Positions 17,491 through 27,130 of a stretch of 64,000 nucleotides of DNA are shown here, one piece after another (positions within the stretch are counted from its first letter, which is position 1; the number at the start of each line of letters is the position of its first letter). Source of the DNA: Luteimonas arsenica. Its GTDB lineage: Bacteria > Pseudomonadota > Gammaproteobacteria > Xanthomonadales > Xanthomonadaceae. The notes under the pieces are model-generated. The model saw only the letters and a list, made by a program, of their open reading frames with translations, was not told the origin of the DNA and searched no databases. Where the stretch lies: positions 1,488,001 to 1,552,000 of the forward strand of contig NZ_SJRW01000001.1 in NCBI RefSeq assembly GCF_004352825.1. Direction: 5' to 3'. Both the position numbers and the translations under genes were made by a program.

Positions 17491-18201
17491 TCAGAGCAGG
17501 TCGCGGAGCCGCCATATGCCGGCTTCTCGGCCCTTCAGGCGCGAAGCCGCATGCAGCGCTCCCCGCGCGAACACATCGCGGCTGGTGGCACGGTGCACGA
17601 GCTCGATGCGTTCGCCGATGCCCGTGAACTGGACCAGGTGCTCGCCGACCACGTCACCGGCGCGCAGGCTGGCGTAGCGCGCCGTCGCCCCGCCCCACCC
17701 CACTGCAGTCCCCAGGGCCAGCGCGGTGCCCGAGGGCGCGTCCTTCTTGTGTACGTGGTGGGTCTCGACGATGTCGCAGTCCCAGCCGGCCAGGGCCGCG
17801 GCGGCGCGTTCGACCAGCTCCTCCAGCACGGCCACGCCGAGGCTGAAGTTGGCGGCCCACAGCACCGGGATATCGGCGGCGGCGTCGGTGAGGGCCTGGC
17901 GCTGGGAGTCCGAGAGCCCGGTCGTGCCCGAGACGAGGGCCGCGCCACGCTGCCGGCACAGGGCCAGCAGCGGATCGAAGCCCTCGGGCAGGCTGAAGTC
18001 GATGGCCACGTCGAATGCCGGCACGCCCGCCAGCTCGCTGGCCGCGAACTGGGGTACGCCATCGACCACCCGCTGCACCGGCTTGCGCGAAACCGCCGCG
18101 ACCACGATGCATTCCACCGCACGCTCGGTGCACAGGCGCAGCAACGCCTGGCCCATGCGGCCGCTGGCACCGTGGATCAGGAACCTGACTGGATCAACCA
18201 T
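17491..18201 (-). CDS. dapB: 4-hydroxy-tetrahydrodipicolinate reductase
   Basis: NAD(P)H-dependent step of the lysine and diaminopimelate pathway, supplying peptidoglycan and lysine. The N-terminal Rossmann motif is IHGASGRMGQALL; the catalytic region has SGTTGLSDSQ, WAANFSLGVAVLEELVERAA and the signature VETHHVHKKDAPSGTAL, with the histidine and lysine that act in catalysis. At 236 residues it matches the short Xanthomonad form (E. coli 273). ATG 18201 is clear. It is transcribed in the same direction as dnaJ and carA but separated by 106 and 135 bp, so it may have its own promoter. Confidence 0.96.
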   Translation of the reverse strand: MVDPVRFLIHGASGRMGQALLRLCTERAVECIVVAAVSRKPVQRVVDGVPQFAASELAGVPAFDVAIDFSLPEGFDPLLALCRQRGAALVSGTTGLSDSQRQALTDAAADIPVLWAANFSLGVAVLEELVERAAAALAGWDCDIVETHHVHKKDAPSGTALALGTAVGWGGATARYASLRAGDVVGEHLVQFTGIGERIELVHRATSRDVFARGALHAASRLKGREAGIWRLRDLL

Positions 18202-18255
18202 CCGGGAAGGCTAGCGAGGCGGCAGCGCGGCCACAAGCACGTCCGTGCCCACCCG

Positions 18256-18291
18256 ATGCCCGAGCCTGCGCTTCCGGGCGCAGGCGGGCAT
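18256..18291. other. Long hairpin between dnaJ and dapB
   Basis: An inverted repeat with arms ATGCCCG-A-GCCTGCGC and GCGCAGGC-GGGCAT around TTCCGG sits just after the dnaJ stop. It is a strong stem without a U-tract on the minus strand. It may stabilise the dnaK-dnaJ transcript end or weaken readthrough into dapB. Confidence 0.5.
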
Positions 18292-18307
18292 GGTCCGCGG
18301 CGCGGCC

Positions 18308-19438
18308 TCAGGAGGTCATCCGCTCCCAGAACCCCTTCACGCCGTCGACGAAGGTGCTCGACTTCGGCGAATGGCGGCGCGCGCCGTCACCGACGAAGGT
18401 GGCCTCGAACCTGTCCAGGAGCTCGCGCTGCTCGGCGGTGAGGTTGACCGGCGTCTCCACCACCACCTTGCAGTACAGGTCGCCGGGGGCGCGGCTGCGC
18501 ACCGACTTCACGCCCTTGTCGCGCAGCCGGAAGACCTTGCCGGTCTGGGTCTCGGCCGGGATGCGGATCTCGGCCTCGCCGCCCAGGGTGGGCACGCGCA
18601 CGGTGTCGCCCAGCGCGGCCTGGGAGATGCGGATCGGCACCTCGCAGTGCAGGTCGTCGCCGTCGCGCTGGAAGATGGCGTGCTCGCGCACGCGGACCTC
18701 GACGTAGAGGTCGCCGGGCTGGGTGCCGGAGGGACCGGCCTCGCCCTCACCGGACAGGCGGATGCGGTCGCCGGTGTCGACGCCCGCGGGCACCTTCACT
18801 TGCAGCACCTTCTCCTCCTCGACGCGGCCGTTGCCGCGGCAGGCCGGGCACGGGGTCCTGAAAGTCTTGCCGCGGCCGTGGCACGAGGGACAGGGCTGCT
18901 GCATCGAGAAGATGCCGCGCTGGAAGCGCACCTGGCCATGGCCCTGGCAGGTGTCGCAGGTCTCGAGCGTGCCGTCCTCGGAGCCGCTGCCCTTGCAGGG
19001 TTCGCACTCCACCAGCGTCGGCAGTTCGATCCGGCGCTCGACGCCGGCCACGGCCTCCTCGAGGTCGAGCTCCATCACATAGCCGATGTCGGCGCCGCGA
19101 CGCGGGCCGCGCGGGCCACCACCACCGAAGATGTTGCCGAAGATGTCGCCGAAGATGTCGCCCATGTCGGCGCCGCCGAAGCCCGGGCCGGCGTTGCCCC
19201 CGCCCATGCCATGCTCGAAGGCGGCATGGCCGTGCTGGTCGTACATGCGGCGCTTGCCGCCGTCGGACAGTACCTCGTAGGCCTCCTTGCATTCCTTGAA
19301 CGCAGCTTCCGCGGCGGCATCGCCGGGGTTGCGGTCGGGGTGATGCTTCATCGCGCAGCGGCGATAGGCCTTCTTCAGCTCGTCCTCGGTGGCGTTGCGG
19401 CCGACGCCGAGGACTTCGTAATAGTCACGCTTGCTCAT
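18308..19438 (-). CDS. dnaJ: Co-chaperone DnaJ (Hsp40)
   Basis: Delivers unfolded clients to DnaK and stimulates its ATPase. Order in the 376-residue protein: J domain (1-70) with the HPD motif in [13 protein letters not shown]-rich linker ([19 protein letters not shown]); zinc domain with four CxxCxGxG repeats ([32 protein letters not shown]); C-terminal substrate-binding domains. All key residues are present. It follows dnaK by 106 bp, a gap containing a hairpin that may lower dnaJ expression relative to dnaK. Confidence 0.98.
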   Translation of the reverse strand: MSKRDYYEVLGVGRNATEDELKKAYRRCAMKHHPDRNPGDAAAEAAFKECKEAYEVLSDGGKRRMYDQHGHAAFEHGMGGGNAGPGFGGADMGDIFGDIFGNIFGGGGPRGPRRGADIGYVMELDLEEAVAGVERRIELPTLVECEPCKGSGSEDGTLETCDTCQGHGQVRFQRGIFSMQQPCPSCHGRGKTFRTPCPACRGNGRVEEEKVLQVKVPAGVDTGDRIRLSGEGEAGPSGTQPGDLYVEVRVREHAIFQRDGDDLHCEVPIRISQAALGDTVRVPTLGGEAEIRIPAETQTGKVFRLRDKGVKSVRSRAPGDLYCKVVVETPVNLTAEQRELLDRFEATFVGDGARRHSPKSSTFVDGVKGFWERMTS

Positions 19439-19493
19439 CGATCAGGTCCGGGATGCCTGGCGGACCAGACGGTGCATGGTCCGCAACGCGCGA

Positions 19494-19525
19494 CGGGAAC
19501 CGGGAGGCGTGCCCCACGGTTCCCG
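19494..19525. other. Intercistronic hairpin between dnaK and dnaJ
   Basis: Perfect 9-bp arms CGGGAACCG and CGGTTCCCG enclose a 14-nt loop in the 106-bp gap between the dnaK stop and the dnaJ ATG. It has no U-run, so partial attenuation or RNA processing is likelier than full termination. Confidence 0.5.
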
Positions 19526-19544
19526 CCGCGGAGACTGCGGGCGG

Positions 19545-21473
<1,929 letters not shown>

Positions 21474-21528
21474 GGGTGTCTGCCTCTTGGAACTGTGTCT
21501 TGGGGGCGGTCGCGCCGCCGATGCCTGT

Positions 21529-21557
21529 TATCTGGGGATGGCCGCGGCGCCTTCAAG
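21529..21557 (-). promoter_or_regulatory. Sigma-32 (heat-shock) promoter of dnaK
   Basis: On the minus strand CTTGAA (21557-21552), a 14-nt spacer and CCCCAGATA (21537-21529) match the RpoH consensus CTTGAAA/CCCCATNTA well. The predicted transcript start is near 21522, about 50 nt before the dnaK ATG. Confidence 0.75.
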
Positions 21558-21575
21558 CGCCCGCGACCCGCGGAT

Positions 21576-22085
21576 TCAGTCCGCCTTCGCCACGGCGACC
21601 ATCGCCGGGCGCAGCAGCTGCTCGTTGAGCCGGTAGCCCTTCTGGAACACCTGGGCCACGGCGCCCGGGGCCACGCCCTCGGCCTCGACCACGCTCATCG
21701 CCTGGTGGGACTCGGGGTCGAAGGCATCGCCGGCGGCGGGAGCGATCTGGAGCAGGCCCTGGTTCGCCGTCACCCGGCGCAGCTCGCGCAGGGTCAGCTC
21801 GATGCCCTCGCGCAGGGGGCCGGACTCGCCGGCGACGGCGAGTGCCGCGTCCAGGCTGTCGAACACCGGCAGCAGGTCGCCCAGGATCTGCTTGTTGGCG
21901 AAGCGGCAGGCGTTCTGGACGTCGCGCTCCATCCGACGGCGCTGGTTCTCGAGGTCGGCACGGTCGATGAGCGACTGTGCGCGCACCTGTTCCAGCTCGG
22001 CGCGGAGGGTTTCGATCACGTCTTCCAGGGGAAGGTCTTCTACGGGCGCCTCGGCGGCGGCGTCGGGCGTCTGGTCGGTGGTCAT
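21576..22085 (-). CDS. grpE: Nucleotide exchange factor GrpE
   Basis: Releases ADP from DnaK and acts as a thermosensor. The 169-residue protein has an acidic N-terminus, a long coiled-coil helix (about 25-90: VIETLRAELEQVRAQSLIDRADLEN-type heptads), and the C-terminal beta-wing with the signature PESHQAMSVVEAEGVAPGAVAQVFQKGYRLNEQLLRPAMVAVAK. ATG 22085 overlaps the hrcA stop as ATGA, showing coupled translation in the hrcA-grpE-dnaK-dnaJ order. Confidence 0.97.
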   Translation of the reverse strand: MTTDQTPDAAAEAPVEDLPLEDVIETLRAELEQVRAQSLIDRADLENQRRRMERDVQNACRFANKQILGDLLPVFDSLDAALAVAGESGPLREGIELTLRELRRVTANQGLLQIAPAAGDAFDPESHQAMSVVEAEGVAPGAVAQVFQKGYRLNEQLLRPAMVAVAKAD

Positions 22086-23173
22086 CGCTCTCTTGGGTCC
22101 GGAATGTCGCGGTCCGGACTCAGTGGGGATGCCGTGTCGGGATTCAAGGCGGCCCCGAGCACCTCGGCCGTGGCCTGCACCACCGGGATCACCCGGTCAT
22201 AGGCCATCCGGGTCGGCCCGATCACGCCCAGCACGCCCAGCACCCGGCCGCCGGCGCCGTAGGGCGCGGTCACCAGGGACATCCCGGCCAGCGGCGCGAC
22301 CCCGGTTTCCTCGCCGAAGAACACCCGCACGCCCTGGGCCTTCACTGTGCGCTCGAGCAGCTGCAGGATCTCGCGCTTCTCTGAAAAGGCCTCGAACAGC
22401 TCGCGCAGGCGGTCCAGGTCCGACAGGTCCTGCAGGCCCAGCAGGCGGGCCTGGCCGGCCACGACCATGTCCTCGCCGCCAGGGACCAGCACCTGTTCGG
22501 TGATCTCGGTGGTGGCGCGCAGCAGGCCTTCCATCTCGCTGCGGGCGTTCCTGAGCTCGCGCAGCAGGGTGGCTCGGATGCCCGCCAGCGGCTGACCGGC
22601 GAAATGGGCATTGAGGTAGTTGGCCACCCGCTCCAGCTCGGCGGAATCGTAGGCGCGCCGGGTCTGGACGATGCGGTTCTGGACCTCGTTGTCGGCGAAG
22701 ACCACGATCGCCATCACCCGCTGCCCGTCCAGCGGCAGGAAGTCGATCTGGCGGAAGGCGAACTGCTCGCGCCCCGGCACGCTGACCACGCCCACGAAAC
22801 GGGTCATCGCCGACACCAGCTCCGAGGCGCTGCCCAGCAGCGACTGGGTTCCGCCGCCGGTCGCCAGGCCGCCACGCAGGTTCTCGAACTCGCCCTCGCC
22901 CAGCGGGCTGAGCTGCAGCAGCGAGTCCACGAACACCCGGTAGCCGCGCGCGGTGGGGACGCGGCCGGCCGAGGTGTGCGGGGCCGCCAGCAGGCCCACT
23001 TCCTCCAGGTCGGACAGGATGTTGCGGATCGTCGCCGGACTGACGTCGAGGCCGGCGTGGCGGGCCAGGGTCTGCGATCCCACCGGCTCGCCGTCGCGGA
23101 TGTGGCGGGCGACCAGAGTGCGCAGCAGCTGGCGGGCACGGGCGTCGAGCGGATCGGTGCGGCGTCGGGACAT
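22082..23173 (-). CDS. hrcA: Heat-inducible transcription repressor HrcA
   Basis: Repressor that in other bacteria binds the CIRCE operator and needs GroEL for activity. The N-terminal winged helix (GSQTLARHAGLDVSPATIRNILSDLEEVGLL, HTSAGRVPTARGYRVFVDSLL) and the GAF-like C-terminal domain ending GVLGVIGPTRMAYDRVIPVVQATAEVL are typical. At 363 residues with ATG 23173 the length fits; the longer open frame to 23662 crosses divergent recN. No CIRCE-like inverted repeat is visible upstream, so its target may be elsewhere (groESL). The predicted promoter places the transcript start at or near the ATG, so the mRNA may be leaderless. Confidence 0.96.
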   Translation of the reverse strand: MSRRRTDPLDARARQLLRTLVARHIRDGEPVGSQTLARHAGLDVSPATIRNILSDLEEVGLLAAPHTSAGRVPTARGYRVFVDSLLQLSPLGEGEFENLRGGLATGGGTQSLLGSASELVSAMTRFVGVVSVPGREQFAFRQIDFLPLDGQRVMAIVVFADNEVQNRIVQTRRAYDSAELERVANYLNAHFAGQPLAGIRATLLRELRNARSEMEGLLRATTEITEQVLVPGGEDMVVAGQARLLGLQDLSDLDRLRELFEAFSEKREILQLLERTVKAQGVRVFFGEETGVAPLAGMSLVTAPYGAGGRVLGVLGVIGPTRMAYDRVIPVVQATAEVLGAALNPDTASPLSPDRDIPDPRER

Positions 23174-23179
23174 GCCGCG

Positions 23180-23208
23180 GGTATACGTCCGCGCGCCGCC
23201 CGTCGCAA
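23180..23208 (-). promoter_or_regulatory. Putative sigma-70 promoter of hrcA
   Basis: On the minus strand TTGCGA, 17 nt and TATACC (23185-23180) form a plausible -35/-10 pair in the 90-bp hrcA/recN divergent gap. The -10 ends 6 nt before the hrcA ATG, which would give a leaderless transcript. Both hexamers match consensus at only four of six positions. Confidence 0.45.
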
Positions 23209-23263
23209 GCGGCGAGAATCGCCGATGGCAGGCTGCGCGCCACCGCGGCACAATTCGCACGCC

Positions 23264-24943
23264 ATGTTGAAGCGCCTGTCGATCAAGGATTTCGCCGTCG
23301 TCTCCGCCACCGAACTCGAGTTCGGGCCGGGGCTCACCGTGGTTTCGGGCGAAACCGGTGCCGGCAAGTCGCTGATCGTCGATGCCCTGGGCTTCCTGTC
23401 CGGGCTGCGCGCGGACAGCGGCATGGTCCGCCACGGCGCCCAGCGCGCCGAACTCGACGCCGAGTTCGCGCTCGACGACTCCCCCGCGGCCCTGGACTGG
23501 CTGCGCGAGCAGGAGTTCGACGACGGCCAGGCCTGCCAGCTGCGCCGCACCCTGCGCGCCGACGGCGGCTCGCGGGCCTGGATCAACGGCCGCCCGGCCA
23601 CCCTGTCGCAGTTGGGCGCGCTGGCCGCGCTGCTGGTCGAGATCCACGGCCAGCACGAGCACCAGGCGCTGCTGTCACGCGGCAGCCAGCTGGCCCTGCT
23701 CGATGCCTTCGGCCGGCACGAGGCCGAGCTTGCCGCAGTGGGCGAAGCCGCCCGCGCCTGGTCCTCGCTGCTGCGCGAGCGCGACCGCCTCAACGCCGCC
23801 GGCGACGTCTCCGACCGCATCGATTTCCTCGGTCATCAGCTGGGCGAGCTGGAGCGCGAGGCTCTGGAGCCGGATGCCATTACCGAGCTGGTGGCCGCGC
23901 ACCGCCGCCAGGCCCACGGCGCCGAGCTGGTCGAGGCCTGCGACGCCGCGCTCGAACGCCTGGGCGGCGATGGCGATGCCCTGCCCGCAGCCGTCCAGCA
24001 GTTGCGCAGCCAGCTCGCACGGATGCAGGCGCACGAGCCGCGACTGGGCGAAGTCGACTCCCTGCTGGAGGGCGCCGCCATCCAGCTGGACGAGGCCGCG
24101 GTCCTGCTCGACCGCATCCGCGCCGACCTCGACATCGATCCCGAGCAGATGCAGGCGCACGACGCCCGCCTGTCGCGCCTGCACGAACTGTCGCGCAAGC
24201 ACCGCGTGCCGCTGGACGAACTGGCGGCGCATCGCGACGCGATGGCGCTGGAACTGGAGACCCTGGCCACCTCGGCAAAGCGCCTGGAGGGCCTGGACGG
24301 CGAGATCGAGGCCGCGGCCACCGCCTGGCGCAGCGCCGCCGCCCGCCTGGGCAAGGCCCGCGGCAAGGCGGCCAAGGCCCTGGGCCAGGCCACCACGGCC
24401 CTGATCGCCGAGCTGGGCATGGGCGGCGGCCGCTTCGAAGTGGCGCTGGAACCCACCACCGGCGATGCCCCGGACGCCCAGGGCGCCGAGCGCACCGAGT
24501 TCCTGGTCACCGCCAACGCCGGCCAGCCACCGCGGCCGCTGCGCAAGGTGGCCTCGGGCGGCGAGCTGTCGCGCATCTCGCTGGCGATCGAGGTCGCCGC
24601 ACTGGGCCTGGACGCGGTCCAGACCATGGTCTTCGACGAAGTCGACTCGGGCATCGGCGGCAACGTCGCCGGCATCGTCGGCCGCAAGCTGCGCGACCTT
24701 GGCAGCCGCCGGCAGGTGCTGTGCGTGACCCACCTGCCCCAGGTCGCGGCCCAGGGCCACGCCCACTACCGGGTCAGCAAGGCCGAGAGCGAGGGCATGA
24801 CCCAGAGCGCGGTGCGCCTGCTCGACGATGCCGGGCGCCAAGAGGAACTGGCGCGGATGCTGGGCGGGATCGAGGTCAGCCGCGAGGCACGGGCGGCGGC
24901 GAAGCGGCTGCTGCGCGAGGCCGACGAGGCGCCGGCGGCCTGA
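23264..24943 (+). CDS. recN: DNA repair protein RecN
   Basis: SMC-like ATPase that holds broken DNA ends during double-strand-break repair. Starts MLKRLSIKDFAVVSATELEFG with Walker A VVSGETGAGKSLIVDALGFLSG, a central coiled coil (about 150-370), ABC signature RKVASGGELSRISLAIEVAA, Walker B TMVFDEVDSGIGGNVAGIVG and the H-loop VTHLPQVAAQGHAHYRV. 559 residues, close to the family's 553. ATG 23264 is chosen over much longer in-frame extensions running through antisense hrcA. No LexA-type operator was recognised upstream. Confidence 0.97.
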   Translation: MLKRLSIKDFAVVSATELEFGPGLTVVSGETGAGKSLIVDALGFLSGLRADSGMVRHGAQRAELDAEFALDDSPAALDWLREQEFDDGQACQLRRTLRADGGSRAWINGRPATLSQLGALAALLVEIHGQHEHQALLSRGSQLALLDAFGRHEAELAAVGEAARAWSSLLRERDRLNAAGDVSDRIDFLGHQLGELEREALEPDAITELVAAHRRQAHGAELVEACDAALERLGGDGDALPAAVQQLRSQLARMQAHEPRLGEVDSLLEGAAIQLDEAAVLLDRIRADLDIDPEQMQAHDARLSRLHELSRKHRVPLDELAAHRDAMALELETLATSAKRLEGLDGEIEAAATAWRSAAARLGKARGKAAKALGQATTALIAELGMGGGRFEVALEPTTGDAPDAQGAERTEFLVTANAGQPPRPLRKVASGGELSRISLAIEVAALGLDAVQTMVFDEVDSGIGGNVAGIVGRKLRDLGSRRQVLCVTHLPQVAAQGHAHYRVSKAESEGMTQSAVRLLDDAGRQEELARMLGGIEVSREARAAAKRLLREADEAPAA

Positions 24944-24976
24944 GCCCGGCGCCCGGGCGCGGCTTCACTCCTTCCT

Positions 24977-25381
24977 TCAGCGCTTCTTGCGCACGTAGAG
25001 CACCAGCGAGTGCTCTTCCAGGATGTAGCCGTGCTTCTCGGCGATCTGGTGCTGCAGCGCCTCGATCTCCGGGCTCTCGAACTCGACGATCTTGCCGGTG
25101 TCGACGTCGACCATGTGGTCGTGGTGGCCGCCGCGGTCGATCTCGTAGACGGCGGTACCGCCCTCGAAGTTGTGCTTGAGCACCAGGCCGGCGGCCTCGA
25201 ACTGGGTCAGCACCCGGTAGACCGTGGCCAAGCCGATCTCGTCCCCGCCCTCCAGCAGCTGGCGGTAGATGTCCTCTGCCGTCATGTGGTGCTGGGCGGT
25301 CTTCTGTTCCAGCAGCTGAAGGATGCGCATGCGGGGATGGGTGACCTTCAGGCCCGCCTTGCGCAGATCGTTGGTTTCCAT
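24977..25381 (-). CDS. fur: Ferric uptake regulator Fur
   Basis: Fe2+-dependent repressor of iron uptake genes. The 134-residue protein starts METNDLRKAGLKVTHPRMRILQLL. It has the winged-helix DNA-binding domain (EDIYRQLLEGGDEIGLATVYRVLTQFEAAGLV) and the C-terminal dimerisation and metal-binding domain with HHDHMVDVDTGKIVEFESPEIEALQHQIAEKHGY. It lacks the CxxC structural zinc pair of E. coli Fur, as do Pseudomonas-type Furs. ATG 25381 replaces the upstream ATG at 25396. It is divergent from bamE (omlA), a linkage known from Pseudomonas and Xanthomonas. Confidence 0.96.
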   Translation of the reverse strand: METNDLRKAGLKVTHPRMRILQLLEQKTAQHHMTAEDIYRQLLEGGDEIGLATVYRVLTQFEAAGLVLKHNFEGGTAVYEIDRGGHHDHMVDVDTGKIVEFESPEIEALQHQIAEKHGYILEEHSLVLYVRKKR

Positions 25382-25460
25382 GCGTGTTCCGTTCATTGGC
25401 GGTTGGGGCGCCAGCGGCCTTCGAGCGGTTGCGGCGGCCCGGCGAGTGTATCATCGCGAC

Positions 25461-25880
25461 ATGACCGTCCCGACCTGGCCACAGATGCACAAGCTGATCG
25501 TTACCGCCCTCGTCGCCTGCCTCGCCACCGGCTGCGGCATCGTCTACCGGCAACCCGTCTACCAGGGCAACCTGGTCAATCCGGCCAACGTGGAACAGCT
25601 GCAGGTGGGGATGAACCGCCAGCAGGTCTCCGCCCTGCTCGGCACGCCTTCGATCCAGGATCCCTTCCACCACGACCGCTGGGACTACACGGCCACCGAG
25701 CGCGTGGGTCGCGTCGGCAAGACCACGGTGCACAACCTGGTGCTGCACTTCGAAGGCGATTCGCTGGCGCGCTGGGAAGGCGACTACTTCCCCGAGCGCA
25801 ACAAGGAACTGATCGGCAACGTCCGCAAGCAGTTCGGTCCCAACCTGGCGCGTCCCTCGAACCAGCGCCAGCGTCGCTGA
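25461..25880 (+). CDS. bamE: Outer membrane assembly lipoprotein BamE (OmlA/SmpA)
   Basis: Lipoprotein subunit of the beta-barrel assembly machine, anchored in the inner leaflet of the outer membrane. The N-terminal signal MHKLIVTALVACLATGC carries a lipobox (LATGC). The SmpA/OmlA domain follows (YQGNLVNPANVEQLQVGMNRQQVSALLGTPSIQDPF, WDYTATERVG). The start is either ATG 25461 (139 residues) or ATG 25485 (131 residues, leaving a tidier signal peptide). A -10-like TATCAT ends 6 nt before 25461. The tail RPSNQRQRR is basic. Divergent from fur and near rnfH-ratA-smpB, as in E. coli. Confidence 0.92.
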   Translation: MTVPTWPQMHKLIVTALVACLATGCGIVYRQPVYQGNLVNPANVEQLQVGMNRQQVSALLGTPSIQDPFHHDRWDYTATERVGRVGKTTVHNLVLHFEGDSLARWEGDYFPERNKELIGNVRKQFGPNLARPSNQRQRR

Positions 25881-25888
25881 GCCCCAGC

Positions 25889-26146
25889 TCAGCGCGACGC
25901 GCGCGCGGCCCGGCGCCGGCGCGCCTCCTTCGGATCCAGCTGCAGCGGGCGCAGCAGTTCCACCCGGTCGCCATCACGCAGCGCCGCGGCTTCGGACGCA
26001 CGCACCCCGAACACGGCGTAGCCGTCGATGCCCTGCAGCGGCAGGCCGCTGGCGGCGACCGCGTCGGCCACCGTCGCCGTGCCGGCCAGCTCCACCACCA
26101 CCGTCCGGTGGTCGCGCGGCAGCGCCAGCACCACCTCCACGCGCAC
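25889..26146 (-). CDS. rnfH: RnfH-family ubiquitin-like protein
   Basis: Small beta-grasp protein of the RnfH/UPF0125 family; biochemical function not settled. The predicted 85-residue protein starts at GTG 26146 (VRVEVVLALPRDHRTVVVELA), 4 nt after the ratA stop. The longer ORF to 26194 runs back into ratA. The signature region LQGIDGYAVFGVRASEAAALRDGDRVELLRPLQLDPKEARRRRA matches the family, including the conserved RPL and DPK residues. Partner of ratA, as in E. coli ratA-rnfH. Confidence 0.85.
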   Translation of the reverse strand: MRVEVVLALPRDHRTVVVELAGTATVADAVAASGLPLQGIDGYAVFGVRASEAAALRDGDRVELLRPLQLDPKEARRRRAARASR

Positions 26147-26150
26147 GGCT

Positions 26151-26588
26151 TCAGTCCGCCTTGTCGGCCGTATCGGCAACGCGCACGAAGTCATCGACCA
26201 TGCGGTCGGCCAGGCCCTGCAGCCCCAGCTTCATCGCCGGTACCAGCAGCCGGCTGCGCGGCTCGAAGTCCAGGGCCAGGGTCACCTTGCAGGCCGATTC
26301 GTCCAGGGCATGGAACTCCCAGCGCCCCTGCAGCTTGCGGAACGGCCCATCGCGCAACTCCATGTCGATGTGGTGCGGCGGCGAGAGCCGGTTCTCGGTG
26401 GTGAACCAGGTGCTGACCCCGCCGATGCCGAGTTCGAGCCTGGCGAGCATGCGGCTGTCATCGGACTCGATCACCTCCGCGCCGCTGCACCAGGCGAAGC
26501 GCCGCGGGTAGGCGGCGACGTCGTTGACTAGCGAGAACATCCGCGCGGCGGAATGCTCGACCAGTGCGGACCGGGTGATCGTGGGCAT
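26151..26588 (-). CDS. ratA: RatA / COQ10-type START-domain protein
   Basis: SRPBCC/START-fold protein of the YfjG/RatA family. E. coli RatA has been reported as a toxin that blocks ribosome subunit association, while related COQ10 proteins bind ubiquinone. The 145-residue protein starts [41 protein letters not shown]. It contains the family's FTTENRL strand and C-terminal helix [28 protein letters not shown] 26588 is chosen over 26627 because the extension would overlap smpB. Either function is possible; a quinone-binding role is at least as likely as toxicity. Confidence 0.87.
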   Translation of the reverse strand: MPTITRSALVEHSAARMFSLVNDVAAYPRRFAWCSGAEVIESDDSRMLARLELGIGGVSTWFTTENRLSPPHHIDMELRDGPFRKLQGRWEFHALDESACKVTLALDFEPRSRLLVPAMKLGLQGLADRMVDDFVRVADTADKAD

Positions 26589-26611
26589 GGGCGGTGTGGG
26601 AGAATGGCGCG

Positions 26612-27109
26612 ATGGGCAAGAACGCAAAGGATAAGGGAAAGGCCAAGGCCGGGGGCACGATCGCGCTCAACAAGCGCGCGCGCCACGAATACCAGCTCGG
26701 CGACCGCTACGAGGCCGGCCTGACCCTGCAGGGCTGGGAGCTGAAGTCGATCCGTGCCGGCCGCGCCAACATCGGCGAGAGCTACGCCGTCGTGCGCGGC
26801 GGCGAACTGTTCCTGTTCGGCGCCCAGATCACCCCGCTGATCCAGGCCTCCAGCCACGTCGTCGCCGAGGAGCGGCGCACCCGCAAGCTGCTGCTGCACC
26901 GCCACGAGATCGACAAGCTGGTCGGCCTGGTGCAGCGCGACGGCTACACCGTCGTGCCCACCGCGCTCTACTGGAAGGGCAACAAGGTCAAGGCCGAACT
27001 GGCCCTGGCCAAGGGCAAGCAGGCGCACGACAAGCGCGATGCGGCCAAGGACCGCGACTGGCAGCGCGACAAGCAGAGGCTGATGCGGCAGCACAACCGC
27101 GAAGCCTGA
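26612..27109 (+). CDS. smpB: SsrA-binding protein SmpB
   Basis: Binds tmRNA and positions it in the A site of stalled ribosomes for trans-translation. The 165-residue protein begins [15 protein letters not shown]; the core shows [33 protein letters not shown] and GWELKS, and the C-terminal tail is rich in Lys/Arg, as needed for entry into the mRNA channel. ATG 26612 is preferred over GTG 26594. It is divergent from ratA. Its RNA partner ssrA is 2.4 kb downstream. Confidence 0.97.
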   Translation: MGKNAKDKGKAKAGGTIALNKRARHEYQLGDRYEAGLTLQGWELKSIRAGRANIGESYAVVRGGELFLFGAQITPLIQASSHVVAEERRTRKLLLHRHEIDKLVGLVQRDGYTVVPTALYWKGNKVKAELALAKGKQAHDKRDAAKDRDWQRDKQRLMRQHNREA

Positions 27110-27130
27110 GCGGCGGCTCGAGGCCGCCGT

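Noticed and set aside
23174..23263. CIRCE operator or LexA box in the hrcA/recN gap
   Set aside because: No TTAGCACTC-N9-GAGTGCTAA or CTGT-N8-ACAG-like sequence could be found by eye.
26151..26588. ratA-rnfH as a toxin-antitoxin pair
   Set aside because: The antitoxin role of RnfH is not supported and RatA relatives bind quinones; the housekeeping neighbourhood argues against a selfish module.
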